The notes below the pieces were generated by a model that made no database searches, was not told the origin of the DNA, and saw only the letters and a program-made list of their open reading frames with translations. The translations under genes and the position numbers were made by a program. This document shows positions 18,086 through 26,404 of a stretch of 38,568 nucleotides of DNA, one piece after another; the stretch's first letter is position 1, and each line of letters begins with the position of its first letter. Source of the stretch: Terriglobia bacterium (lineage in GTDB: Bacteria > Acidobacteriota > Terriglobia > Acidiferrales > UBA7541); NCBI GenBank assembly GCA_020072805.1, contig JAIQGC010000018.1:1-38568 (forward strand), in the 5' to 3' direction.

Positions 18086-19630
18086 TTATTTTGCGATTTC
18101 CACCAGCGCCAGCGCGTGCGGCTGCAGCGTGAGCGTGAGCACCCCGCCATGGAGAGGCATGACCCTGGCCGCGGGCATCGCAGCAGCCTTGAGCAATTCC
18201 TTGAGCTGGGCCTGCGTGGGATATTTCGGCCGCCCCATTTTTTCGTAGGCGGGCAGCGGCGAACCGTGCTCGCGGTCCACGATAGTTACGCGCGCAGATG
18301 TTGCGCCAGCCCCGGCGAGATGGGCCAGGCGCAGCGTCACGGTCTTGGCCGCTCCGGTCTGCTCCGGCAGAAAAAGATTCCACACCGCGATGGCCAGCGA
18401 GCCGTCCTTCCGCCGCGTTACCAGCACCGATTCCGATTGCGCCTCGATGCGCGTTTCGCCCAGGCGGTGCAGCAGCGCAAACGCGTTGAACGCCGGTTTG
18501 GGAATGCCGCCCGCGGCCAGCAGACCGAATCCGCCGTAGAAGGGCTCCTTCACCACTCCCTGCTCCTCGAAGACATCCGAAAATGTCCAGTAGGCGAGAT
18601 TGTCCACCAACCCGTCGCATTGCCGAATGGTGTCCGCCAGCCACGGCCCCATGAACGCCGCGTCGGTCACTTCCGGCTCGTTCTTATAGCTGGCGTTGAA
18701 TTCGCTCCAGATGAGCGGGAGGTTGGGCCGCGCCGAGGCCTTGATCTGCTCGTGCACTTTCTGCACCGCGCGGCAGACCATCTTCGTCCGGGGAATCACT
18801 TCGTGCGTTCCGAAGACGTCTTCGGCAAGATCATTGCCATAGACGTGCGTGGAGACGTAGTCCAGCGGTACATTTTTCTCGGCGCTGTGCGCGATCATGC
18901 GGTCCACCCAGGCGGCCTGTGCCGTGGCCGGGCCGCCCACGCGGATGCGCGGGCTGACCCGCTTCAGAGCCACCGCCGCATGATCATAGAGGTCGAAATA
19001 CGTGGCGTCCTTCGGATTGCCCGCCCAGAAGTCGATGTTGGGCTCGTTCCACACCTCGAAATACCACTGAGCCACTTCGTCTTCGCCGTAGCGCGCCACG
19101 AGGTGCCGCGCGAACTGCTCGATCATCTGTTCCCACTTGTTCAGGTCCTTGGGCGGGGCCACGTTCTGCTTGTACCAGAAGGCGTGCAGCGCACCGGGAT
19201 CGCTGGTGAGTTTCTTGGGCATGAAGCTGAGTTCGACGAAAGGTTTTACGCCGTTCTCGAGCAGGCCGTCGTAAATCTGGTCCACGTAGGAAAAGTTGTA
19301 GACCGGCTTGCCGTCCTTGTCCTCGTCATAGAAGCCCGCCTCGTCCTGGAAGATGGCGTGGAAGCGCACGTATTCGAAACCGGTGATGCGTTTGGTTTCG
19401 CGCAGGTCGTGGCGGTAGCTTTCGCGCAGGGAGAGGATGGCGCGGCCCGAGCCGAACATTTTTTCCCAGAAGTGCGGGAAGGGATGCGCCGCGGCGCGCG
19501 CGTCAATGGCGATGCTTTCGGCCTTCGCGGCGGAGGCCGGCTCCTGGTTCGGCGCGGCCCCGGCAGGGCCGCAAAACAGCGCCAGCGCGGATGCCAACAC
19601 AGCGAAAACACAAACCGAACGACGACGCAT
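18086..19630 (-). CDS. Exported GH39 glycoside hydrolase (beta-xylosidase-like)
   Basis: A 514-residue retaining beta-glycosidase with a signal peptide (MRRRSVCVFAVLASALALF, cleavage near AGAA). The (beta/alpha)8 domain has the acid/base Glu196 in EVWNEPN and the nucleophile Glu310 in IWSEFN, matching clan GH-A family 39, whose best-known members are beta-xylosidases. A C-terminal beta-sandwich follows (about 390-514). GGAG lies just before the ATG at 19630, which is preferred over an in-frame extension upstream. It lies 69 bases behind TonB receptor 1 on the same strand, with a strong hairpin between, so it should be expressed from the same transcript at a different level. It converges on GH144 copy 2 with a 26-base gap. 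Confidence 0.9.
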   Translation of the reverse strand: MRRRSVCVFAVLASALALFCGPAGAAPNQEPASAAKAESIAIDARAAAHPFPHFWEKMFGSGRAILSLRESYRHDLRETKRITGFEYVRFHAIFQDEAGFYDEDKDGKPVYNFSYVDQIYDGLLENGVKPFVELSFMPKKLTSDPGALHAFWYKQNVAPPKDLNKWEQMIEQFARHLVARYGEDEVAQWYFEVWNEPNIDFWAGNPKDATYFDLYDHAAVALKRVSPRIRVGGPATAQAAWVDRMIAHSAEKNVPLDYVSTHVYGNDLAEDVFGTHEVIPRTKMVCRAVQKVHEQIKASARPNLPLIWSEFNASYKNEPEVTDAAFMGPWLADTIRQCDGLVDNLAYWTFSDVFEEQGVVKEPFYGGFGLLAAGGIPKPAFNAFALLHRLGETRIEAQSESVLVTRRKDGSLAIAVWNLFLPEQTGAAKTVTLRLAHLAGAGATSARVTIVDREHGSPLPAYEKMGRPKYPTQAQLKELLKAAAMPAARVMPLHGGVLTLTLQPHALALVEIAK

Positions 19631-19657
19631 TGACTGGCTCCTGAAATGAACTGTGAA

Positions 19658-19689
19658 AGAGCGCCGGAGCCGCAAGGCCCCGGCGCTCT
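19658..19689 (-). promoter_or_regulatory. Strong intercistronic hairpin between TonB receptor 1 and GH39
   Basis: AGAGCGCCGG (19658-19667) pairs perfectly with CCGGCGCTCT (19680-19689). After one mismatch the stem continues with GCC/GGC, closed by a 4-base loop (TTGC on the transcribed strand). Only three T follow on the minus strand, so it is at best a partial terminator. It could attenuate GH39 expression or stabilise the receptor mRNA after processing. The other receptor gene has a comparable hairpin at 33255-33279. Confidence 0.7.
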
Positions 19690-19699
19690 GCATTCGCTG

Positions 19700-22600
19700 C
19701 TAGAAGGACAGCTTAGCCTGAAACTCGATCACGCGCCCGGCGAGCGAACCGCTGGCTTGGCCGAAGTGCGAGTCGTTGATGGACACGTTGTTCGCGCCGC
19801 GCGCAAAGGGTTTCAGGTTCAGTTTGTTGAAGAGGTTGAAGAAATTGACGCGGAAGTCCAGCTTGGCCCCTTCTTTGCCGATGAATGGCACGGGAGTGGA
19901 CTTGGCCAGGCTCATGTCAATCATCTGGTAGCGCGGGCCGCGGAACGAATTGCGATTGATAAATGGCGGACCCTGGGTGCAGACGTCAAAATAGGGTGCG
20001 CCGGCGCCCGGGCAACCCCATCCGGTGCTGATGCCGGTGAAGTTCCCGTTGGGACTCATGAGCGTGTCATTGCTATAGCTTGTCCCCGCGCCGCCGAGAT
20101 ACGCGGTCGCCAGGGCCGGGCACAGCGAACCCTGCGGGCTGGGCGGACAATTATTATTGGCAACGGGCGACCACGGGAAACCGCCGTGGTATTGGAACGT
20201 GGCATCCACGCGCCAGCCGCCGAAGGCTTTCCCCAGCAGGTCTTCGCGGTGCTTGAGAATCGGCAGATCATAGAGCGCCGTGAGCAGCATGTTGTGGGTC
20301 ACGTCGAAATCCGACGGCCCCCAATCCCAAGTCTTGTTCCCGGGATAGAAGGGGTCTCGTTCGCCGCCCGCGCCTTCCCACGAGCCGCCGTCCATGCTGC
20401 GGCCGAGCTGGTACTTGCCGAAGAACTGCACGCCGTGCGAGAAGCTGCGCTTGGCGCTGATGTTCAGGGCGTTGTAGTGGCCGGTGACGTCGGTGGTCGG
20501 GAAGTAGACGGGCGACAAGACCGGGTTCACCTGCGGGTAGACGCGGTTCAGCCCGATAATGCGCAGCATCTTGCGGCTTTGGCTGCCCTGATAGCCGACG
20601 GTCAGGAAGAAATCTCCGGGCAGTTTATGCTCCACTTCCGCCGAGTAGAGATACACATACGGCGTGCGCACGGTCTGCGGAGCGCCCCAGATTTCCACGT
20701 TGCCGGCCAATGGCAGGCCGGTCGCCGGGTTGAAGGTGGCCGCCAGCAGCGGGTTCGCGGGCCAGCTCAGCGGACTGTTGCTCTGGCCTTCGTTGACAAC
20801 GATCAACCCGTTGTCGAAGGGAGCAGCGGCCCAGCCGCCGATGCTGATATTGTCATTCACGCTCATCGCACAGCACAGCCCCTCGCGGAATAGGAACGGG
20901 GGATTCACGCGGCTGATGGCCGTCATGGTGTCGGTGATGCGGTTATAGGCCACGCCGGCGCCCGCGCGGATAACGGTCTTGTTCGAGAACTTCCCAGGCG
21001 CCCAGGTGAAGCCCAGGCGCGGCGCGAAGTTGTTCTTATCCGCGGGATAGAGGGAGCCGCCCACTTGCAGCGTGGCGGTCTGCAACGGGTTGGGGCCGGA
21101 ACCCAGGATGAGGTTGCTCTGGTTGCCGAATTTTTCGTTGAGCGGAGCAAAATATTCGTAGCGCAAGCCCACGTTGATCGTCAGGTTGGGACGCAGTTTG
21201 ATGTCGTCCTGGCCGAAAAAGGCAAAATCATGCTGCCGGTAATATTTGTGGCTGTCGGTCGGAGCACCCGTCCGCGGGTCAATTCCGATGCCCTCGTAGA
21301 TGGGGGCGCCGTTGACGAATTCCCAGATGCCGTGGGCCACATACACGGGCCGCGCCGCTCCGAATTCGTAGTCGTTATTATCCTGGTTGGCCACAAACAC
21401 GAACCCGGTCTTGAGCGCATGCCGTCCGAAGACCTTGCTGAGCGTATCCCGGAATTCGAACTGGTTTTGCGCGAACATGCCCGGTGAATTGGTGCCCTGG
21501 TTCGCTCCGTACTTGATGCGAGCGCCCGGAACTGCCTCGATTTCAAAACGCGGCAGATTCCACTGCACACCTGGATTGCTGGCCAGCTGGTTGGCGAAGA
21601 AGCGCGTCCAGTTGAACCGCGCCTCGTTGTTCATGGTCGGCGAAAGCGTGCGGCTCCACAGGACCGAAGCGTATTTGTTGCGGGGCTGGAATGCGAGGTC
21701 CGCCATCGGCCGGCCGTTGGCGCCCAAATCCCCGCTCACTCCGTTAAAAGGCGTTATATAGAAACTGAATGCAAAGCGATCCTTGGTCCGCTCGTAGTCC
21801 ACACGGGCATTGTATTGATTCCCGCTGGCGTGGCTGGGCGCGTAGGTGATGACTTTCTGCAGGTCCGGGATGCCGTCCAGACCGCCCCCGGTGGTGTTCC
21901 CGCCGAATATGTCCACATACTGCCCGTAACTCCCCGTGGGTGAGCCCAGGTCCACACCGCCGTTAACCACCGTACAGGCGGAGGCGGACGGCCACACGGA
22001 ATTGAAATCCGCGCAACTGGGCGTGAGCACCTGCGCGATGCGCGGCTGCCAGCCGGTGGCGGTGACCAGATCGCCCACCACCGTGCCGGCGCGATTCGCG
22101 GCCATCCACTGCTGCAGCGCCGCGGTCTCCACATACTGCGCATCTGAAAACTGCGCATCGTTGGTGCGGTTTCCCTCATAAGAAAAGAAGAAAAACATTT
22201 TCTCCTTCAGGATGGGCCCGCCGATGCTGCCGCCGAACTGCTTCAGATTGGTCTGCACTTTTTGCGGCGCCTGGCCGTCCGGACCACCCCATTTGTTTTC
22301 GCTGTTCAACCCCGGCCCGTCGTATTTGAAGAAAGCGCTGCCATGCAGGTCGTTGGTGCCATTCTTGGTGACGATCTTGACCTGCGCGCCGGAATTGCGC
22401 CCATCCTCTGCCGAATAGGAATTGGCCACCACGGTCATTTCCTGCACCGACTCCTGGTTGGGCGTGAGAATGGCCGCGCCGCCCCAAGTCAGGCTGTTCA
22501 CGCTGGTGCCGTCAATGGTGAAGTTGTTGCCGCTGTTGCGCTGACCGTTGGCCGTCACCTGTACCTGGTTCTCCACCTGGAAGATGGAAGTGTTCGAGCC

Positions 22601-23158
22601 GCCGGGGCCGCCCGAGTTGGGCAGGTTGGCCGCGCTGCCATTCGAGGCGCGCGCGCCGTCGCCGAATACACCGGGAGCCAGCTTCAGCAACTCATAAGGG
22701 TCGCGGCCGATCTGCGGCAGCCGGCTGATCTCTTCGGCGGAGACGGTCGTGCCGATATTAGCGGTCTCCGTCTGGAGGGCGAGCGCCCCGGCGCTGACCA
22801 CCACCTTCTCGGCCACGGCGCCCACCTCAAGGCTGGCATCAAATCCCCGCACCGTTTCCGCGGCCACATCCACCTCGGCGCTGAGCGTCTTGAAGCCGTC
22901 CTTCGAGAAGCTGACCGTGTACTTGCCCGGCGCCAGTCCGGCAATGCGGTAGAAACCCTCGGCCGAACTGACCGTCTCATGGCTCGCACCCGTACCCTGG
23001 TGTGTGGCCACGATCTTGGCCCCGGGCACCACTCCACCCTTGGCGTCGATGACCGTGCCCTGCAGCGCGGCGTTGAACTGCGCCGCCGCCGGAAACGCCA
23101 GCACGAACAGACTCAGCACACAAACTGTCGCAACGAGAAATCGCAGGCGCATACTCAT
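19700..23158 (-). CDS. TonB-dependent outer-membrane receptor 1 (Oar-like)
   Basis: A 1,152-residue outer-membrane receptor for TonB-driven import, here probably of an oligosaccharide. A signal peptide precedes FNAALQGTVIDAKGGVVPGA, the start of a carboxypeptidase-regulatory-like domain (about 28-110). The plug follows (about 120-250, with GNNFTIDGTSVNSLTWGG), then a long beta-barrel ending in FQAKLSF with the terminal Phe typical of outer-membrane proteins. ATG at 23158 is chosen because GGGGGAG lies 4 bases upstream; an ATG at 23152 is also possible. Acidobacteria use such receptors without a SusD lipoprotein, and none is present. It heads the receptor-GH39 unit and diverges from the LacI-type gene with palindromic operators in between. 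Confidence 0.93.
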   Translation of the reverse strand: MSMRLRFLVATVCVLSLFVLAFPAAAQFNAALQGTVIDAKGGVVPGAKIVATHQGTGASHETVSSAEGFYRIAGLAPGKYTVSFSKDGFKTLSAEVDVAAETVRGFDASLEVGAVAEKVVVSAGALALQTETANIGTTVSAEEISRLPQIGRDPYELLKLAPGVFGDGARASNGSAANLPNSGGPGGSNTSIFQVENQVQVTANGQRNSGNNFTIDGTSVNSLTWGGAAILTPNQESVQEMTVVANSYSAEDGRNSGAQVKIVTKNGTNDLHGSAFFKYDGPGLNSENKWGGPDGQAPQKVQTNLKQFGGSIGGPILKEKMFFFFSYEGNRTNDAQFSDAQYVETAALQQWMAANRAGTVVGDLVTATGWQPRIAQVLTPSCADFNSVWPSASACTVVNGGVDLGSPTGSYGQYVDIFGGNTTGGGLDGIPDLQKVITYAPSHASGNQYNARVDYERTKDRFAFSFYITPFNGVSGDLGANGRPMADLAFQPRNKYASVLWSRTLSPTMNNEARFNWTRFFANQLASNPGVQWNLPRFEIEAVPGARIKYGANQGTNSPGMFAQNQFEFRDTLSKVFGRHALKTGFVFVANQDNNDYEFGAARPVYVAHGIWEFVNGAPIYEGIGIDPRTGAPTDSHKYYRQHDFAFFGQDDIKLRPNLTINVGLRYEYFAPLNEKFGNQSNLILGSGPNPLQTATLQVGGSLYPADKNNFAPRLGFTWAPGKFSNKTVIRAGAGVAYNRITDTMTAISRVNPPFLFREGLCCAMSVNDNISIGGWAAAPFDNGLIVVNEGQSNSPLSWPANPLLAATFNPATGLPLAGNVEIWGAPQTVRTPYVYLYSAEVEHKLPGDFFLTVGYQGSQSRKMLRIIGLNRVYPQVNPVLSPVYFPTTDVTGHYNALNISAKRSFSHGVQFFGKYQLGRSMDGGSWEGAGGERDPFYPGNKTWDWGPSDFDVTHNMLLTALYDLPILKHREDLLGKAFGGWRVDATFQYHGGFPWSPVANNNCPPSPQGSLCPALATAYLGGAGTSYSNDTLMSPNGNFTGISTGWGCPGAGAPYFDVCTQGPPFINRNSFRGPRYQMIDMSLAKSTPVPFIGKEGAKLDFRVNFFNLFNKLNLKPFARGANNVSINDSHFGQASGSLAGRVIEFQAKLSF

Positions 23159-23203
23159 CTCTCTCCCCCTCACATTTGAAACATTCGCAACCGTAAACCG
23201 ACC

Positions 23204-23219
23204 GTAAGAACGTTCTTAC
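23204..23219. promoter_or_regulatory. Perfect 16-bp palindrome (operator A)
   Basis: GTAAGAACGTTCTTAC equals its own reverse complement and has the central CG common to LacI-family operators. It sits between the predicted TonB receptor 1 promoter and its Shine-Dalgarno, a repressing position. It shares base 23219 with the next palindrome. Confidence 0.62.
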
Positions 23220-23232
23220 TAAATCGATTTAG
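23219..23232. promoter_or_regulatory. Perfect 14-bp palindrome (operator B)
   Basis: CTAAATCGATTTAG is a perfect palindrome with central CG, abutting operator A. Their centres are about 14 bases apart. The core AAATCGATTT is repeated at 15357-15366 before the GH144 genes. The divergent LacI-family regulator gene (23428-24495) is the obvious candidate to bind it. Confidence 0.65.
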
Positions 23233-23249
23233 CATACTAAGTTCCTCCC

Positions 23250-23277
23250 TTTTATTGCTCTTTCCCGGAACTGTCAA
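23250..23277 (-). promoter_or_regulatory. Predicted promoter of TonB receptor 1
   Basis: On the minus strand, consensus TTGACA (23277-23272) is followed after 16 bases by ATAAAA (23255-23250). Transcription would start near 23243, placing operators A and B just downstream of the start. The remaining part of 23159-23427 must also hold the promoter of the lacI-type gene, which I cannot pinpoint. Confidence 0.5.
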
Positions 23278-23427
23278 GCAAAATGTTGGCTTCCCGGCTG
23301 GATTTCCCGCCGCCTCCTTGCCCCCTCCCCCTCCCTCTCCGCAACCTCCTTTCTTTCCATGACATTAACATCCGCGGCCTATTCCCCTCTTGCCCCCACC
23401 CCGGCTCCTATGCCAGACTGCGCTTCG

Positions 23428-24495
23428 ATGCCTCGCAAAAAAGAGCCGCGCGCCGCAGCCTCCGGCTCAGCCGCGCAATCCATCAGCCAGAAAGCCCTGG
23501 CCGAACATTTGGGACTCTCCCCGGCCACCATTTCTCTGGTCATCAACCGCTCTCCGGCGGCCCATTCCATTCCCCAGGAAACCAAGGAACGCATCTTCGC
23601 CGCGGCCAAGCGCCTCAACTACCGCCCGAATTTCGCGGCCCGCTCGCTGCGCAAGCAGCGCAGCTTCACCATCGGCGTGGTCGTTCCGGAAATCAGCGAA
23701 GGCTACGCCGCACTGGTACTGAGCGGCATCGAAGACCAGTTGCTCCAGGAAGGCTATTTTTATTTCATGGTCAGCCACCGGCACCGCGAGGATCTGCTGG
23801 AGAATTATCCGCGGCTGCTGATGAACCGCGCCGTCGAAGGCCTGATCGCCGTGGACACTCCCTGCCGCCACTCCATTCCCCTCCCCGTCGTCTCCATCTC
23901 CGGATACAGCGAAGCGCCCGGAGTCACCAACATCGTGCTGAACCACGAGCGCGCGGCCATGCTCGCGCTCGATCACCTCTTTCACCTGGGCCACCGGCAG
24001 ATCGCCTTTATCAAGGGACAGGAATTCAGTTCGGACACCGAAGCGCGCTGGAACGCCATCCTCCTGGCGGCCAAGACACTGGGACTTAAGGTACGTCCGA
24101 ACCTGGTGGCGCAATTGGAAGGCGACGCGCCTTCTCCTGAACTCGGTTATCACGTCGCGCAAAAACTCCTGGGCGGAGGGCAGCGCTTCACCGCCCTGTT
24201 TGCCTTCAACGATATCTCCGCGATTGGCGCCATTCGCGCTTTGCGGGAAGCCGGGCTGCGTGTTCCCGAGGACGTTTCCGTCGTGGGCTTTGACGATATC
24301 CAGAGCGCGGCCTATCAGAACCCCGGACTCACCACTGTCCGCCAGCCGCTCCGCCAGATGGGCGTCCTTGCGGCGGAGAACGTCCTGCAGCGCATTACCG
24401 CGCCCGCTCGCTCGGCCTCCAAGAAACTCATCACCGTCGAACCGGAGCTCATCGTGCGCGGCAGCACCGGCCCCGTGAACGCCGGACGGGAGTAA
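23428..24495 (+). CDS. LacI-family transcriptional regulator
   Basis: A 355-residue sugar-responsive DNA-binding protein, presumably a repressor. The helix-turn-helix spans about residues 18-42 (SISQKALAEHLGLSPATISL), followed by the hinge helix region (NYRPNFAARSLR) and a periplasmic-binding-protein-like effector domain with IGVVVPEISEGYAA, HLGHRQIAFIKG, FAFNDISAIGAIRAL and VSVVGFDDIQSAAYQNPGLTTVRQP. ATG at 23428 (MPRKKEP) fits family length; in-frame ATGs at 23410 and 23359 add Pro-rich sequence, and none has a good Shine-Dalgarno. It is transcribed divergently from TonB receptor 1, and palindromic operators lie in between, so local control of the receptor-GH39 unit is likely. Confidence 0.93.
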   Translation: MPRKKEPRAAASGSAAQSISQKALAEHLGLSPATISLVINRSPAAHSIPQETKERIFAAAKRLNYRPNFAARSLRKQRSFTIGVVVPEISEGYAALVLSGIEDQLLQEGYFYFMVSHRHREDLLENYPRLLMNRAVEGLIAVDTPCRHSIPLPVVSISGYSEAPGVTNIVLNHERAAMLALDHLFHLGHRQIAFIKGQEFSSDTEARWNAILLAAKTLGLKVRPNLVAQLEGDAPSPELGYHVAQKLLGGGQRFTALFAFNDISAIGAIRALREAGLRVPEDVSVVGFDDIQSAAYQNPGLTTVRQPLRQMGVLAAENVLQRITAPARSASKKLITVEPELIVRGSTGPVNAGRE

Positions 24496-24511
24496 ACCGC
24501 GGTTACAAGTT

Positions 24512-24539
24512 TTCAGCAATCAGTTATCAGTATTCAGTT
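24512..24539. repeat. Four tandem degenerate 7-bp repeats
   Basis: TTCAGCA, ATCAGTT, ATCAGTA and TTCAGTT follow each other without gaps (consensus NTCAGNN). They sit in the 79-base convergent gap after the lacI-type gene. Short TCAG-rich heptamers of this kind are scattered in several bacterial genomes as neutral repeats; no function is evident here. Confidence 0.5.
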
Positions 24540-24545
24540 TTTTCG

Positions 24546-24566
24546 CCCGCCGTTCTTCTTGGCGGG
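24546..24566. other. Small hairpin between convergent genes
   Basis: CCCGCC (24546-24551) pairs with GGCGGG (24561-24566) around a 9-base loop. A six-T run (24538-24543) lies before it on the plus strand, not after it, so it does not match an intrinsic terminator in either direction. It may still block readthrough or protect 3' ends of the converging lacI-type and CRTAC1 transcripts. Confidence 0.35.
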
Positions 24567-24574
24567 ATAAGCAA

Positions 24575-26404
24575 CTATTGCACAGGCGCAGGGGCGGAGG
24601 GTTTTGAGGCGCTGGCAGGACGGATTTTTTCAAAAGGAACCACTCCCTGCCCCTCCAGAATAGCGTGGTAGTGATCCGCGGGAAGATTCGTCAGGGTCTC
24701 CACTTTTCCCGAGGGCCAGCGGATTTCCACCAGGTCCGCCTTCAGCGCATCGCCCAGACCAAAATGCAGCCGCAGGTCGTTCTGCGAGAGGTAGCTTCCG
24801 CCGCTGCGCACTTCCTCGGTCTGCGTCATTCCGCGCGACACAATCTTCACCCGCGCGCCAATCGCCAGGCGATTGCTCTTCGTTCCGGCCAGTTCCAGGC
24901 TGATCCAGTGCCGCCCGGGGACTCCCTGATTCTTCAGAATCATGGGCGCACCTTCCAGATCCTCCACTACGATATCCATATTCCCGCTGTTAAAAAGATC
25001 GCCCACCGCGAGGCCTCGCGATACGCGCCTCTGCCGCAGCGCCGGCCCGGCCAGTTCGCTCGCGTCGCAGAAGGTTCCGTTGCGCTCATTCAGGTGGAAG
25101 AGCTTGGGCTGGCGATAATCGCCGGTATTGGGAACGCCTTCCATCTGCGGGTAAACGTGCCCGCTGACCGCCACGATGTCCAGCCAGCCGTCGTTGTCCG
25201 CGTCCAGAAACGCGGCGCCCCACTTCACCCAGGGCAGCGAGGGAACTCCTACGCCGCTGCGGTAAGAGACATCGGTGAAACTGAAATTGCCGTCGTTGCG
25301 GTAGAGCGTATCGTATTCCGCGGTGAAGTTGGTCACGTAGAGCGACGGCCGCCCGTTGTGCAGATAGTCTCCCACGGCAATTCCCATGCTGGCCTGTTCC
25401 GCGCCGTCCTCATTCACCGCCGTGCCGGATTCCAGCCCGTACTCCGTGAATTTCCCGCCGCCGTCGTTGCGGTAAAGGAAATTCGGCCCGGAATCGTTGG
25501 CCACGAAAATATCCGGGCGGCCGCGATTGGCAAAATCGGCCCACACCACGCCCATCCCATACATGCCATGGGCATCGTCCACACCGGCCTTCTTCGCAAC
25601 TTCCGTGAACGTTCCGTCGCCATTATTGTGAAACAGGGAATCTCCGGCCCCGCGCAGCCCGCGCGGCCCGCACTGCACGTCCACGCCATGAAATTTGCAG
25701 TAACTGGCGCTGCCGAAGACCGGAAGATCATCGAGGTGGTAATCCACGTAGTTGGCCACCATCAGGTCGAGAAACCCGTCGCCGTCGTAATCCCCGAACG
25801 CCGCGCCGGTGGACCACCGCCCGTCGGCCACGCCCGCCTGCGCGGTCACATCCGTGAAGGTTCCGTCGCCATTGTTGCGGTAGAGCACGTTTCCGCCCAG
25901 GCAGGTGATGTAGAGATCCGGCCAGCCGTCATTATTGTAGTCGCCCACGGCTCCGCCCATGGCGAAGCAGGGGTGCGCCAGCCCGGACTTCGCCGTCACG
26001 TCCGTAAACGTTCCGTCGTGATTGTTGTGATAGAGCGCGCCGGAAACCTTTTCGCCGCGGTTGGCCATCTCCACGGTGGGCGCATTGGTGAAATAGATGT
26101 CCGGCCAGCCATCGCGGTCATAATCCACCAGCAGCACCCCGCCGCTCATGGATTCCACCAGATATTTGTTCTCCGGCGAAAAAGTATGCGCGAAGTGTAT
26201 GCCGCTTTTCTCCGTCACATCTTCCAGTTGCGGGATGGGGCGCGCGGCGCATTTCTTAGCGCTGGCTCCCGGCCGCGGCGGCGGCGGTTCCGGATGTCCG
26301 CCCTGCGCCCCCGCAGAACCAGTCCGTAACAGCAGGCAGGCGATCAGGCACCCCTGCGCCAGCAACCGCCGGCGGGTCTCTCTTCCTGCAAGCACGTGAA
26401 TCAT
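24575..26404 (-). CDS. CRTAC1-family exported FG-GAP/VCBS-repeat protein with ASPIC/UnbV domain
   Basis: A 609-residue exported protein. The N-terminus (RETRRRLLAQGCLIACLLL) is a signal peptide, possibly Tat. About seven FG-GAP/VCBS-like repeats follow, each with a calcium-loop signature: DYDRDGWPDIYF, DYNNDGWPDLYI, DYDGDGFLDLMV, DFANRGRPDIFV, DYLHNGRPSLYV, DADNDGWLDIVA, DLFNSGNMDIVV. Together they should form an integrin-like propeller. The C-terminal ASPIC/UnbV domain (about 500-580) has NRLAIGARVKIVSRG, GGSYLSQNDLRLHFGLG and EIRWPSGKVE. The function of the family is unknown; carbohydrate or protein binding at the surface is plausible. Its ATG overlaps the TPR gene stop (ATGA), so the pair is translated together. 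Confidence 0.92.
   Translation of the reverse strand: MIHVLAGRETRRRLLAQGCLIACLLLRTGSAGAQGGHPEPPPPRPGASAKKCAARPIPQLEDVTEKSGIHFAHTFSPENKYLVESMSGGVLLVDYDRDGWPDIYFTNAPTVEMANRGEKVSGALYHNNHDGTFTDVTAKSGLAHPCFAMGGAVGDYNNDGWPDLYITCLGGNVLYRNNGDGTFTDVTAQAGVADGRWSTGAAFGDYDGDGFLDLMVANYVDYHLDDLPVFGSASYCKFHGVDVQCGPRGLRGAGDSLFHNNGDGTFTEVAKKAGVDDAHGMYGMGVVWADFANRGRPDIFVANDSGPNFLYRNDGGGKFTEYGLESGTAVNEDGAEQASMGIAVGDYLHNGRPSLYVTNFTAEYDTLYRNDGNFSFTDVSYRSGVGVPSLPWVKWGAAFLDADNDGWLDIVAVSGHVYPQMEGVPNTGDYRQPKLFHLNERNGTFCDASELAGPALRQRRVSRGLAVGDLFNSGNMDIVVEDLEGAPMILKNQGVPGRHWISLELAGTKSNRLAIGARVKIVSRGMTQTEEVRSGGSYLSQNDLRLHFGLGDALKADLVEIRWPSGKVETLTNLPADHYHAILEGQGVVPFEKIRPASASKPSAPAPVQ

Noticed and set aside
24665-26329. 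A 554-codon plus-strand open frame opposite the CRTAC1 gene
   Set aside because: It is His/Val/Arg-rich with periodic segments that simply mirror the DNDG repeats of the real gene.
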